Below are positions 52,874-63,519 of a DNA stretch of 64,000 nucleotides, one piece after another (positions within the stretch are counted from its first letter, which is position 1; each line of letters begins with the position of its first letter). The stretch lies in contig NC_080572.1 in assembly GCF_030247185.1 (NCBI RefSeq), positions 128,652,405-128,716,404 of the forward strand, written 5' to 3'. The position numbers and the translations under genes were made by a program. The stretch comes from Malaya genurostris. Lineage: Eukaryota > Arthropoda > Insecta > Diptera > Culicidae. Under the pieces are notes generated by a model that saw only the letters and a list, made by a program, of their open reading frames with translations, was not told where the DNA came from and did no database searches.

Positions 52874-53476
52874 ATGTCGAAGAAATCGCCAATAGCTACT
52901 CCAAGCGACATCGAAATACCTACACCTGGGTTCGTAGGACTATGTGATAATCAAATTGTAACACACAGTGCGACGGAAAACGTAAGAAGTACATTGTCCG
53001 CTGTCGTACCTCTTCCTAGCTCCAGAAACCAGGTAAAAGTTAACGTTACCAACGACCAGTCCCGAGTTGTTGGGCAGAATTAAGATGCAAATGATGTCAA
53101 TGTCGGACAATCTAACGCCGGATCGACGAGCGGTTCCGCGGCTAATAATAGACGGAATCCAATACGCGAAGTCCGAAGAATTCGGGAATATCAGTGTCAG
53201 TTGTGTGAAGAGCGTGATAACGAAGAGATGGTGCAGTGTGATGGCTGCGATCAGTGGTTTCATTTCATATGTGCACAAGTTACGGAGGACATTGCTAATG
53301 TAAGCTGGACTTGTCCTAATTGCAAAGCTCCGCGTGACCCTTCCACTAAGTCCTCTCATCATGTCGAACAACAGAACCAAAATCTTCCCGTGCACAGTTC
53401 AACTGCAGGAAAGTTCAAGCACAAAGGCAGCTCCGTCCAAAGCGAAATAAGGCGACTGAAGAAGCTCGAACTATAG
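52874..53476 (+). pseudogene. BEL gag, N-terminal part with PHD finger
   Basis: Starts MSKKSPIATPSDIEIPTPGF at an ATG 21 bp after the LTR. The frame is lost near 53080 and resumes in another frame. At about 53194-53325 there is a clear C4HC3 PHD finger: CQLCEERDNEEMVQCDGCDQ, then WFHFICAQ and SWTCPNCK. PHD fingers normally read histone tails; in an LTR element one could guide integration or packaging, which is speculation. A TAG stops the frame at 53476, followed by a charged coiled-coil-like stretch. Confidence 0.8.
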
Positions 53477-53530
53477 AGACTCGAAGAGGAATTAAATTTA
53501 GAGAAACGGTTTCTCGAACAGAAGTACAAG

Positions 53531-54790
53531 TTGCTGAAGGAGTACGGTAGTGAATCATCATCGTTATCGGAACTCAATGAAGCTGACATTGCGTCAAAGA
53601 TTGAGGCGTGGCTGGCGGATACGGAACGTCATGGTGAAGGTGAAGACTCCGGATTAGTTGCGGAAGATGTAAATGGGCATAGTCCGAACGTCTCGGGTTG
53701 GCCGAATGAGCACCAAGCTCTGGATGTCATCCAGCATAATCGTAATTCAATCTATACTTCGAATCACCCCAGTACAGGTTTCCGCGGAGATTCCTTTTCG
53801 CGTTCGATACAACAACAGTGTCTCGCTCACCAGTCACTCGTACCGCGATTGATTCAGGACCCACAGTATGACCATCAGCGTACTCGAGACAGGTATCCGC
53901 TTTATGTTAATGATTATCCAAATAATCATCTTTCCTCCGAAACTCCTATTATACAAAGCGTGCATCAGCAACTTGGTAATAGACGTACAGACGAATACTC
54001 GTCAACGTCGAGAGTTCGCTTTAGGCGATCAGATCGTGAGGTAGCGGAAGAGTTGACTAAATTGAACATTCGCGGAACACGCGGACCTCAGCAACATTCG
54101 CGGCGAAAGACGTCTTGCACTACACATGGACAACTAAGGCCAAGTCTAGAAGCAGTAAATGAACCTATAATGAATCCAGAGGGTGAGATGAATGATAACA
54201 ATTTCTTACCAGACCGTCGTTCAACGCCACTTCGATTTGGTCAATCAAGGCTAAGAGACGCCAAATCCGTCACCAATGAAACAGAGCGGGTGATAATACC
54301 AGCGGAGAATACATATGGTCATAGTCCGAACGTCTCGGGTTGGCCGAATGAGCACCAAGCTCTGGATGCCATCCAGCATAATCGGAATTCAATTCATGCC
54401 CCAAATCTGCGCGGAGATGTTTTCTCGCGATCGATGCAACATCAGGGTGTCGCTCGACAGTCACATCAGTATGACGATAATACTAGCGATAACGATCCGA
54501 ATAATCATCTTGTCTCTGAACCTCATCATAGGCAAATCGTCCATTAGCAATTTGGTAGCAGACAGACAATCGAGTATCCGTCGATATCGGGAGTTCGTTT
54601 TAGGCGACCAGAACGAGAGGTAAAGGAAGAGTTCGTTCAATTGAACGCGCACGGAACTACACGTGCACTTCAGCAACACGGTATTCATTCGCATCGAAAA
54701 ACGTCTGCGCACGGACAACCAAGGTCACGTCTAGAAACATTAAAAGAACCTATGATGCACCCCGGGGGTTCGAGTAATGATAGTAACTAA
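53531..54790 (+). pseudogene. BEL gag middle region with a 642-bp internal tandem duplication
   Basis: The 338-codon frame contains two copies of the same segment. GHSPNVSGWPNEHQALD begins at about 53676 and again at about 54318, 642 bp (214 codons) apart, so the duplication keeps the frame. Later blocks also pair up (SRVRFRRSDREVAEELTKLN with GVRFRRPEREVKEEFVQLN). The second unit is shorter and has a TAG at 54547 and stops near 54790. The region is Asn/Gln/His/Arg-rich without a known domain. Confidence 0.8.
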
Positions 54791-54792
54791 GA

Positions 54793-55269
54793 ATGATTTA
54801 CGGAAGATCAGAAGCTATCATTCGGTCAATTGTAAATAGGATTAGAAATCTTCCAAGCCCAAATATGGAAAAAATGGAGACCGTTGTAAATTTTGCCTTA
54901 TCAATAAAAAATATGGTAGCAACTATTCGAGCTTGTGAAATTGACGATTTCGTTTTCAATGCATCCCTGCGCTGCGAGTTGGTGGAACGTTTACCACCAT
55001 CTTTAAAGTTGGACTGGGCTAGGTTTGCCCGCAATATTACTAACCCAAATCTTGAAAAGTTTAGCGCATGGTTGTATATCGTAGCAGAAGATGCCAGTAC
55101 GATAATAACTACTACCAGTTACGAACCGCGAAGTCGAAACAACAAGAAGGGTGGGTACCTGAATCTTCACTCAGAATCAGATTCGAGCGGTGCAAAGTCT
55201 TCAGAGTTCTTCATCAAACCAAACTATGTGACATCGAATGAAGTAGTTCAAGATAAATGCATCGTGTGA
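54793..55269 (+). pseudogene. BEL gag core
   Basis: Reads YGRSEAIIRSIVNRIRNLPS, METVVNFALSIKNMV, LRCELVERLPPSLKLDWARF and FSAWLYIVAEDAST, the standard BEL-type gag capsid-like helices (RYGRPExxIxxLLxxI...L..LVxKLPxxLKxxW). It ends at a TGA at 55267, just before the zinc-knuckle region. Confidence 0.85.
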
Positions 55270-56550
55270 AAAGGAAACTGCTCAAGCGTTGCAAAATGTA
55301 GTCGGTTCGAAAGTTTCAGCTACAATTCGAAGTGGGCAACTGTGAAGGAGTGCAAACTATATCGTAAATGTCTTCGCAAACACAACGGGTCTTGCAAACA
55401 ACAGAAACAATGTGGCACAAACGGATGTACATTCTTACATCACCCTCTATTACACAATTCGGACAACGAACAAGCCATTGAGTCTCCATTCAGGCCGAAA
55501 CTCTCCGAGTCCAGTTGTAATCTACTTCAAGGACAATCGGCAGTACTATTTCGCATCATTCCAGTTATACTACACGGGCCAACAAAACAAGTGAAGACGT
55601 TCGCGCTCATAGACGACGGCTCTGAGCTAACACTGATGGAGCAAAGTCTAGCGGATGAGCTTGGTATCGACGGTCCTAGGAAGCCCTTATGCTTGAAATG
55701 GACTGGGGGAACGCGGAAGGTTGAGAATCAGTCACAGCAAGTGAACTTATGGATTTCTGGTGCACAGAATAATAATAATAAATATAAGCTTTCAGAAGTT
55801 AACACAGTTTCTTCCTTACAAATACGACCGCAGACGTTGTTGATTTCTGACTTGAAAAAGAAATACACCCATCTGTCTAGTCTACCAGTCGAAGAATATC
55901 ATGACATCAGTCCAAGGATCCTCATCGGCCTCGACCACGCTAACCTGGGGCATGGAATTAAAAGTCGTGAAGGAAAGCGAAACGAACCGATTGCCATCAA
56001 GACTCGTTTAGGATGGACGGTATACGGTAACTGTACCGGAAAAGAGGACATCGACAAGTATGTAAACCTCCATAGTGTTCAACGGTGTGGTTGCAATCAG
56101 GATTATAACGAAGAGTTTCACAGAGCGATGAAATTCTATTTTGCTCTCGATAGCATGGGAGTTGCTAAACCTAGCAACGCTCTACTCTCTCAAGAGGAAC
56201 AACGCGCACAATCACTATTGAAGTCCCTCACACGATCAATAAATAATCGATATGAATCTGGTCTACTCTGGAAGTATGACAACGTTAGACTACCAGACAG
56301 TAAACCAATGGCACTTAGACGATCGAAATGTCTTGAAAACCGCTTGAACCGAGATCCCCAACTAGCACAAGCTCTAGAAAAAATGATCCAAGAACATGTC
56401 GACAAGGGCTACGTGAGAAAACTCACTATGCAGGAGTTACAGAAGCGACATGCACGGATCTGGTACCTTCCTATCTTCGCAGTAATAAACCCGAACAAGC
56501 CGGGTAAACTTCGACTGGTTTGGGATGCGGCAGCCACGGTGTATCTTTGA
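55270..56550 (+). pseudogene. BEL pol: zinc knuckles, aspartic protease and start of RT
   Basis: After Cys-rich sequence (CKLYRKCLRKHNGSCKQQKQ, then CGTNGCTFLHHPLLH), the protease has the DDGSE active site at 55612-55626 (FALIDDGSELTLMEQSLADE) and a DISPRILIGLDHANL flap-side region typical of BEL elements. The RT begins around SGLLWKYDNVRLPDSKPMAL and HVDKGYVRKL, with WYLPIFAVINPNKPGKLRLV near 56461-56520. A frameshift at about 56535 breaks the frame inside RT block WDAAA. Confidence 0.88.
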
Positions 56551-57398
56551 ATTCTGTACTCTTAAAAGGTCCAGATCAGCTGACCTCTCTACTATCAGTA
56601 CTGATTCGTTTCCGGGAGTTTCAAGTGGCGGTATGTGGCGACATCAAAGAGATGTTCCACCAAGTCCGAATGAGAGATGAAGACCAGCAATGTCAGCGAT
56701 TCTTTTGGAGAAACCGCAACGAGACTGAACCTAGTACCTACGTCGTACAAGTGATGACCTTCGGTGCATGCTGCTCACCGACCATCGCACAGCATGTGAA
56801 AAACACTAATGCAAGACGGTTTGAGCAGAGCCACAAGCAAGCTGTCGACGCTATCATTAAGCAACACTACGTCGACGATATGCTAGTGAGTACGGAGTCG
56901 GAGGAAGAAGCGATTGAACTGGCACGTAACGTAAAAGCTATTCACAAGCAAGCTGGGTTTGAAATACGTAACTGGATTTCGAATTCGGCCAATGTTACAT
57001 TACTTTTAAATGAATCAATCACAGAGGAGAAAAACTTAAACATTGGCGAAGAAGCTACAACAGAGAAGGTACTCTGGATGTGGTGGAATACGTCAACGGA
57101 TCAATTCACATATAAGACATCCTCCCGCTACGATGAAGATCTACTAGCTGGTCGTCGTCGGCCAACAAAACGAGAAGTTCTCCGAACGCTGATGATGATA
57201 TACGACTCTATAGGTTTAATCGCACATTTCCTGATGCCATTGAAAACCCTTCTACAGGAAATTTGGAGAACGTCGGTTGGTTGGGATGACTCGATCGAAC
57301 AAACGCAATTCGATATTATCATGGCTGCCGGTACTTCCAAAAATGGGAATGGTGAAAATTCCGCGATGCTATCGCCAACGAACAACCGTTCACGCTGA
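56520..57398 (+). pseudogene. BEL pol: reverse transcriptase palm and connection
   Basis: Contains SLNSVLLKGPDQLTSLLSVL, VAVCGDIKEMFHQVRM (first Asp), QVMTFGACCSPTIAQHV and the catalytic YVDD at 56868-56879 (QHYVDDMLVSTESEEEA). It continues through RYDEDLLAGRRRPTKREVL and IYDSIGLIAHFLMPLKTLLQ, the BEL RT-RNase H connection. It ends at a frameshift near 57345-57398. Confidence 0.9.
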
Positions 57399-59662
57399 CG
57401 TACAAATGCATACGTTTTCAGACGCAAGCGAAAATGGCTTCGCAGCAACCGTCTACCTTCGATATTCGGAAGAAAGTGTTATCGAATGCGGCTTAGTAGG
57501 AGCAAACACCAGAGAGGGAACCATTAAAATTCTTGTCCATCCCGAAGTCCGAGTTACAAGCGGCTATGCTCGGTGTTCGGTTGGCTGATACTATACTAGC
57601 GTCTCTCTCAATCAAGGTTGGTAAACGATACTTCTGGACAGATTCCAAAGACGTCCTAAGTTGGCTAAAATCAGATCACCGACGATACAGTCAGTTTGTT
57701 GCATTTCGTGTCAGCGAAATCTTGGAATCCACTAATGTCGTCGAATGGAAATGGGTTCCAACGAAGCAGAATGTCGCTGACGAAGCGACAAAATGGACGC
57801 GAGTTCCAGACTTATCCTCGAACAGTCGCTGGTACCGGGGACCAGAGTTGCTCTACCAAGATGATTCCGATTGGCCAGAATTTCCAAAACTCGAACCTAC
57901 AAACACGGAGCTCCGCCCTCACCTACTTGCTCACGCAGTTACTGTAGACGCGGTAATTAACCCACAAGAATGCTCAAAATGGAAAACTCTCCTTCGGCGA
58001 GTAGCGCTTATATTTCGATATGTTGAAAATTTGCGTCGTTCCGTAAAACGGGAGCAACGTTTGGTTGGGCCATTGATACAACCAGAGCTATCAAAGGCTG
58101 AATACTATTTGTTTCGCCTAGCACAGTCAGAGGTCTACGCAGATGAAATCGCTTTGCTAAATGCAAATCACTTAAATGGAAAATCTAGGACAAAAATAAT
58201 AAAAACAAACCCACTTTTTAGATGTGCTATCCTGGACGAGAACGGGGTGGCTCATGTTCAGGGACGTACAAAGGCGTGTGCATTCATCGATCGTGATTCG
58301 GCCGAACCCATTATTCTTCCACGCAATCATCATGTCACGAAATTAATAATCATCGACACCCACGAGCGCTTCAATCATCAAAATCATTCTACAATACTCA
58401 ACGAAATTTTACAACGTTATCGTATTCCGCGTCTCAAAGCAACCTATCAATCCGTACGAAGAAACTGTCAGCATTGTAAAAATTATCAAGCTAAACCACG
58501 TCCGCCTATCATGGCTGATCTTCCACAATCACGTCTGGCTGCGTTTAGTCGCCCGTTTACCTACATGGGGGTGGATTATTTCGGTCCAATAATGGTTCTC
58601 GTTGGACGACACTCAGAGAAACGCTGGGGAGTCTTAGCCACCTGTTTGACCACTCGCGCCATTCACTTGCAAATCGCTCACACACTGACCACCGACTCTT
58701 GTGTTATGGCAATTCGAAACGTCATGGCTCGTAGAGGAGTCCGAGCCGTCATCTATAGCGATCGAGGAACAAATTTCCAAGCTACGTGTAATGTTCTCAA
58801 AGTAGCAATCCAGCAGCTCGATCACGACAAACTTGCAACTGAATTCATCTCGAGCCGCACGCGATGGTACTTTAATCCACCAGTATCACCACACATGGGA
58901 GGAGCCTGGGAACGACTGATTCGTAGTGTAAAACTTAACCTGGCTAAACTGCAACCCAACAGACTACCCACAGATAAAGTGTTACAGAACGCGCTGATTG
59001 AAGTCGAAAACGTGGTGAACTCACGACCACTCACCGATATCCCTTTAGAAGACGATGAATCGCCCGTGCTCACACCCAATCATTTCCTGTTAGGATCGGC
59101 AAATGGCTTGCGATCTTGGGTACCCTTCAACGACAGCCCGTCATATCGTAGAAACTGTTGGACACAATCCCAAATGCTCGCAAACACATTTTGGAAGCAG
59201 TGGTTGAGAGATTATCTGCCCACTATCACAAGAAGAACCAAGTGGTTTACCCCGATGAAACCTATCTCGATCGGTGACATTGTAGTAATCGTCGACCCAA
59301 AACTGGATCGGAATTGCTGGCCGAAAGGTCGAGTAATCGCCACGCAACAAGCTCCCGATGAACAAGTACGACGTGCTACTGTACAGACAGCATGCGGTGG
59401 AATCTACGAACGACCCGCGGTATTACTGGCTGTGCTCGACTTAGGCGTTAACGTGAATACGCTTCCGGATAATCCTCTGCGTATTGCGGGCGGGAGTGTT
59501 GACAACGCCACATCGAAAAGCAGTGCTTCGGTGCCCCCATATGATGCTGCAACACAGGACGAAGCGGACGAAGGGATAGTCTTCGACAAAAGCGTCACAC
59601 GGTTAAACTCGGAAGAAAAACCGCCATTGCGATACTCTAAAAACGACGCTAAGTATCAGTGA
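57399..59662 (+). pseudogene. BEL pol: RNase H and integrase
   Basis: RNase H motifs are MHTFSDASENGFAATVY (57403-57450), KSELQAAMLGVRLAD and YFWTDSKDVLSWLK; a frameshift lies near 57530. Integrase follows: HHCC zinc region (HHVTKLIIIDTHERFNHQNH ... CQHCKNYQ, 58327-58480) and the catalytic core with D in YMGVDYFGP (58574), D in YSDRGTNF (58760) and E in GGAWERLI (58910), spacing D-61-D-49-E. From 57533 the frame is open for 709 codons and its last 55 codons lie inside the 3' LTR. Size and order fit BEL elements. Confidence 0.9.
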
Positions 59663-60085
59663 ACGCTATTTGCATTATCACTGAGTAAATTTACTTAACA
59701 GTAAAATATTTATATTAACTACTAAAATTTACACCTAAACATACTACTGAAGAGTGTTTACTTAAGAGTAGAAAGGTTTGTTAATAGTACATTATTCTGC
59801 TGGCTAATTTATACAAACTATTGGTAGCCTGAAGGTGAGAATTTCTCTTAATTAGTGTGAAAGTAAGAAATACTAATCCTAACATTAATGTGAGCAGATT
59901 GTACGTTACTGGAATTCAAGCGGTGTTGCCGTTATTATTATAGAAAGCTAGCTCACTAGAAGTAAGTTATATTACTTTAAGTTGTTCAATGAACTAACGC
60001 AATGTTTTGCAGGAATTTTTTAATTCTACTTCACTGTGAAATAAATTATTGAATTGGAGCTGATCTTTTCGCTTTCTCGGCAACA
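59497..60085 (+). repeat. 3' LTR of the BEL element
   Basis: 589 bp, same ends as the 5' LTR and the same length. It begins within codons of the pol frame (GSVDNATSKSS) and contains the pol stop at 59660-59662. Confidence 0.92.
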
Positions 60086-60090
60086 GACAT

Positions 60091-60410
60091 AATCTCAAAT
60101 AAATCAAAATCAATCTTTTCTTAAATGTTTGGTATCAACGAGTATCAAAGAGAAAACTCAGGACGCGTGTTTTCCTTTCTCGTATTTTGAAAGTTCATAG
60201 CTCAGTGGCCTCTAGAAGGGTTCATAAAATCTAACCACCAATAGATTCAAAATTTTTCATCTTGAACGTGTATTGCAACAACATTGAAGTGTTTCAATAG
60301 TACACTATTGAAAAATCTGTCTGATTTGACCCATGTCAGAACCAGCCATTCAGAATGCGTTCTGAGAAACAGAGCAAAATAAATGCATCGATATTAAAGA
60401 TGATCGTTCC
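60091..60410 (+). repeat. Family A copy, right part after the BEL insertion
   Basis: TTTGGTATCAACGAGTATCA, the TCATAGCTCAGTGGCC block and AATAGTACACTATTGAAAAA match 34368-34545 in order. Confidence 0.8.
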
Positions 60411-60762
60411 ACTTTTTCACATCATTTTCTGAGCAACACTTGTCGAAGCGAGACATACGGGAGAGCAACATGGAATACCTCATGCTTTTGGAGCGATCAC
60501 CGAACAGCAGAATTGTGCCAAAGAAGTCACAGTCGCAGCCGGGTACACACCAAAAGCCTGCCAGTGGAAGTCATTAGTCACCACGGAAGCGCTGCTCAGT
60601 TAAGTTGTTAGGAATTTGAGTCGGAATTCATTGGCTCGTTGGAAAGCTATTATTGGGGTATTGATTAAGTTCGAAGATCAAATGGCTGGCACTTCCGATT
60701 TCGGAGATATAATGGTATACGTGACGTAAGCGACAAAACGCGTTGTTTTATTCATTTAGGTT
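60411..60762 (+). other. Mixed dispersed-repeat sequence
   Basis: 60411-60610 is not classified. 60615-60755 resembles the repeat at 9310-9430 (GATCAAATGGCTG, GTGACGTAAGCGACAAAACG). Confidence 0.45.
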
Positions 60763-61358
60763 TAGGTACCTCGTGGGAACCGGTTTGTGCAAAAGTGCAC
60801 ATGACTATTTTGATTGTTTTACGTTTCGCATTCAGCTCATCAGTGCATTAGCAATTTATGTTGACTGCTAATGCCACCTCGTGGATCACCATAATCCGCT
60901 AAGCAGACGTAAAGTTATTGCTATTTACAATGCACTTTTTTACACCGAAGTGCTATGTCTATCCTGACGTCTCAGGCGAAAACGAAATTTACGACTTTAT
61001 GGCCAGTCGGTGTTGAACAGTCGTTCGCACCGCACGCGTATAGCTCTTGGCTCCTGGAATTTTTTCCTAGCTACCTAGAGTTTCATTGATTCAAGGCTTC
61101 AGTCTTTTTCAAGGCTACCTGAATCACTAACAGTCTTTTTAAAGACTAACAATTAGTCAGCCTTTCTCAAGGCTATACAAAGAGTGATATTAGAGTGACT
61201 AAGTGATACAAAGAGTGATATTAGAGTGGCTAATTGATACAAAGAGTGATATTAGAGTGGCTAAGAAATTAATCAGCCTTTTTTAAGGCTAGCTAGGAGT
61301 TTAATCGAATACTAATTTAGCCTAGTTAATTTAATTTAAAATTTCATTAATTTCAAAA
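60763..61358 (+). promoter_or_regulatory. 5' region of the Jockey-type LINE with short tandem repeats
   Basis: It starts with the unit shared with 6305-6703 (TTTAGGTTTAGGTACCTCG...). At about 61171-61262 a 29-30-bp unit (AAAGAGTGATATTAGAGTGG...) is repeated three times, preceded by several AAGGCTA/TTTTTCAAGGCT pairs. LINE 5' UTRs usually hold an internal promoter; activity here is not shown by sequence alone. Confidence 0.55.
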
Positions 61359-61903
61359 ATGCCTGCGTCCAACCGGAAAGGCAACAAGCCTAAGGCTAAA
61401 AATAATTCAATACGGAATAAATCACAATCCGTTATTCAACATTTTTCTAATAACATTCACGATCTTATAGAATCTGAATGTAAAAATAAAAGACAACGGA
61501 CGGAATTCCCTTCCGTTGATTCTATGCCGTCTAACAATATTTACGAGATTCTTCCTGAATCCGATTGTAGCGACATAGAAGAAAATTCTTCAAAAATTCC
61601 CAAAATGGACGCTTGTCATTCTGGGAAGAAACATCAATCTATGCCACCAGTGACGGTGATGATTTCCGACTTCAAAGCATTCCGTACTGAGCTTTCTACT
61701 TCTCTCCCGGAAGTAAAAGTCTCATTTCAAATCGGACGAAGAGGAGAATGTCGAGTCTTGGTTGAAGGATTGAAAGATTACGAACGTCTTATTCGATATT
61801 TGTCCGAGAAACTTCATAAATTTTATTCATATGATATAAAATCAGACAGACCCTTCAAGGCTGTCTTGAAAGGCTTATCAAATGATCAAAGTATTGATGA
61901 AAT
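61359..61903 (+). pseudogene. Jockey-type LINE ORF1 (gag), N-terminal part
   Basis: Opens MPASNRKGNKPKAKNNSIRN, basic and low-complexity, then PPVTVMISDFKAF and the RRM-like GECRVLVEGLKDYERLIRYL and FYSYDIKSDRPFKAVLKGLS typical of Jockey gags. At 61904 it is cut by a nested LINE fragment; the frame continues after 62588. Confidence 0.88.
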
Positions 61904-62581
61904 TTATTTATTTATTTATTTGGTCTTCGAAAATTTACATCGCACAGACACTTAAATGCTAATTCATAATTTAAACACATTTTTAGACACATTAAAATCA
62001 AATTTGTCATAAACTTCATTAAACAATCGGCAACATACATTAAGAGGGTTGTTTTGTCCATATTGTGTGCGATGATTAGGCAGCTGAAACAGTTCCATAC
62101 GCCGGGTCCGTCTCAACGGGGCACGAAATTGTAGTTTTCCTAGTAATTCAGCACAGTCGATATTATTACCATCAATGTCGAAGATTAGAAGACGTTGCAA
62201 GGTTTTCCTTCTGCTCTCTAATGTTGGAAGATGGATAAGTCGACAGCGATCTTCATAGGAGGGGAGGTGAACGGGATCGGACCAAGGCAGCAGACGTAGA
62301 GCGTAACGTATGAAACTTTTTTGCACGCTTTCGATTCTGCTAATATGTACGCTGTGGTACGGTGCCCAGACTGGAGCAGCATATTCCAAAATGCTGCGAA
62401 CAATTGAACAGTACAATGTTCTTAGACAGTATACATCTTCGAAAGCCTGAGTGTTTCGACGAATGAAACCAAGTATTGAAAAGGCCTTAGCAGTGGTCAG
62501 TGCTACGTGTTCTGAAAATTTTAGCTTGTGGTCTAATAATACACCAAGATCCTTTATAAATAAAAATAAAAATAAATAAAA
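61904..62581 (-). mobile_element. 5'-truncated LINE 3' end nested in the Jockey gag
   Basis: 678 bp bounded by ATGAAAT (61897-61903 and 62582-62588). On the minus strand it encodes DLGVLLDHKLKFSEHV, ALTTAKAFSILGFIRRNT, YCSIVRSILEYAAPVWAPYH and RIESVQKSFIRYALRLLPW, the RT thumb/C-terminal end of a CR1/Jockey-like LINE. It ends FNVSKNVFKL and an AAATAAATAAATAAAT tail at the left. The 5' junction has an extra TTTTATTTATTTTTATTTTT filler. Confidence 0.9.
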
Positions 62582-62588
62582 ATGAAAT

Positions 62589-63242
62589 AAAAGAATTACT
62601 TGGTTTTTCCCCTTCCCAAATAATACTTATGAAAAAAGAGCGAATGGTACTTCTAAACCACGCTCTGGAATTTCCCATGAACTTTACCTAATACACTTCA
62701 ATCGAAGTGATGTAAACAATTTGAAAACTTTAGAAAAAGTACGTTTCATTTCCCACATTAAAATTCATTGGGAACATTATAAACGGCATAATCGTATTGC
62801 AAACTTAACGCAATGTCGTCGTTGCCAAGGCTTCGGTCATGGAACCAAAAATTGCCATATGGATATACGGTGTTTGAATTGTGGTAAATCGCATTCGAAA
62901 GACGTTTGTCCAATGAATGAAACCACTAATAAATTTTCATGTTCAAATTGCAATGGAAATCATAAATCCAATTATTTGAAATGTCCTGTCAGGGAAAAAA
63001 TTTTAAACGCTCGTTCGCTTAAACAACAAGTCAAATCAACGACCTTAAATTTACTGAACATACCTGAAAATCAAAAAATCGTTACAAATGCCACGCCTAA
63101 TTCTTCTAAGGCACTGATTTCTTCGAATTTAAAACATAAAACAGGTACGCCTGCCAATTCGTCTTCTAACGAAAACAATTTATTGACAGGTAGATCGACC
63201 TCGTCATCATCTTCTTCTAATGTCAGTTATGCTGGTACATAA
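62589..63242 (+). pseudogene. Jockey-type LINE ORF1, zinc-knuckle part
   Basis: After the nested insert the frame reads IKELLGFSPSQIILMKKERM, then shifts near 62690 into VNNLKTLEKVRFISHIKIHW, followed by three CCHC knuckles: CRRCQGFGHGTKNCHMDIRC, LNCGKSHSKDVC and CSNCNGNHKSNYLKC. A Ser/Asn-rich tail ends at TAA 63240. The tail unit (SSNENNLLTGR) recurs after the stop at about 63310-63370, a duplication of about 145 bp. Confidence 0.88.
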
Positions 63243-63519
63243 GGTAGAAATCTACGACCTATTTCTTCTAATGTAAATAATCAAAACACAGGACCGCCTT
63301 GCAGTTCATCTTCTAACGAAAACAATTTATTAATAGGTAGACTGGCCAAATCATCTTCTTCTAATGGCAGTCTACCTACAAATTCCTTCAATGCCATTCG
63401 CTTCTTTAAATGAAGTCGATTTAGGCGATATAACTGAAAATAGAATGATTTACCTACAAGATCAACTTTTTCAAATGATCATCCAAATGAATTCGACTTC
63501 ATCACTTTTTATTATTTAT

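Larger units (their letters stand above)
52264..60085 (+). mobile_element. BEL/Pao LTR retrotransposon, 7.8 kb, recent insertion
   Basis: Two 589-bp LTRs (TGTTGACAAC...TCGGCAACA) enclose gag and pol. A GACAT target duplication is at 52259-52263 and 60086-60090, confirmed by the uninterrupted GACATAATCTC in the related family A copy (about 34326). Domain order is gag with PHD finger, BEL-type gag core, Cys clusters, aspartic protease, RT, RNase H, integrase, the BEL order. A GC-rich purine tract (GCGGGCGGGAG) precedes the 3' LTR. About eight stops or frameshifts interrupt the frames, so this copy is inactive as it stands. No envelope gene is seen. Confidence 0.92.

Noticed and set aside
60194..60230. 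TAGCTCAGTGG followed by GGTTCATAAAATC, resembling tRNA A and B boxes
   Set aside because: The boxes are only about 20 bp apart, no cloverleaf can be drawn, and the segment is part of family A, whose other copy at 34424 lacks the match.
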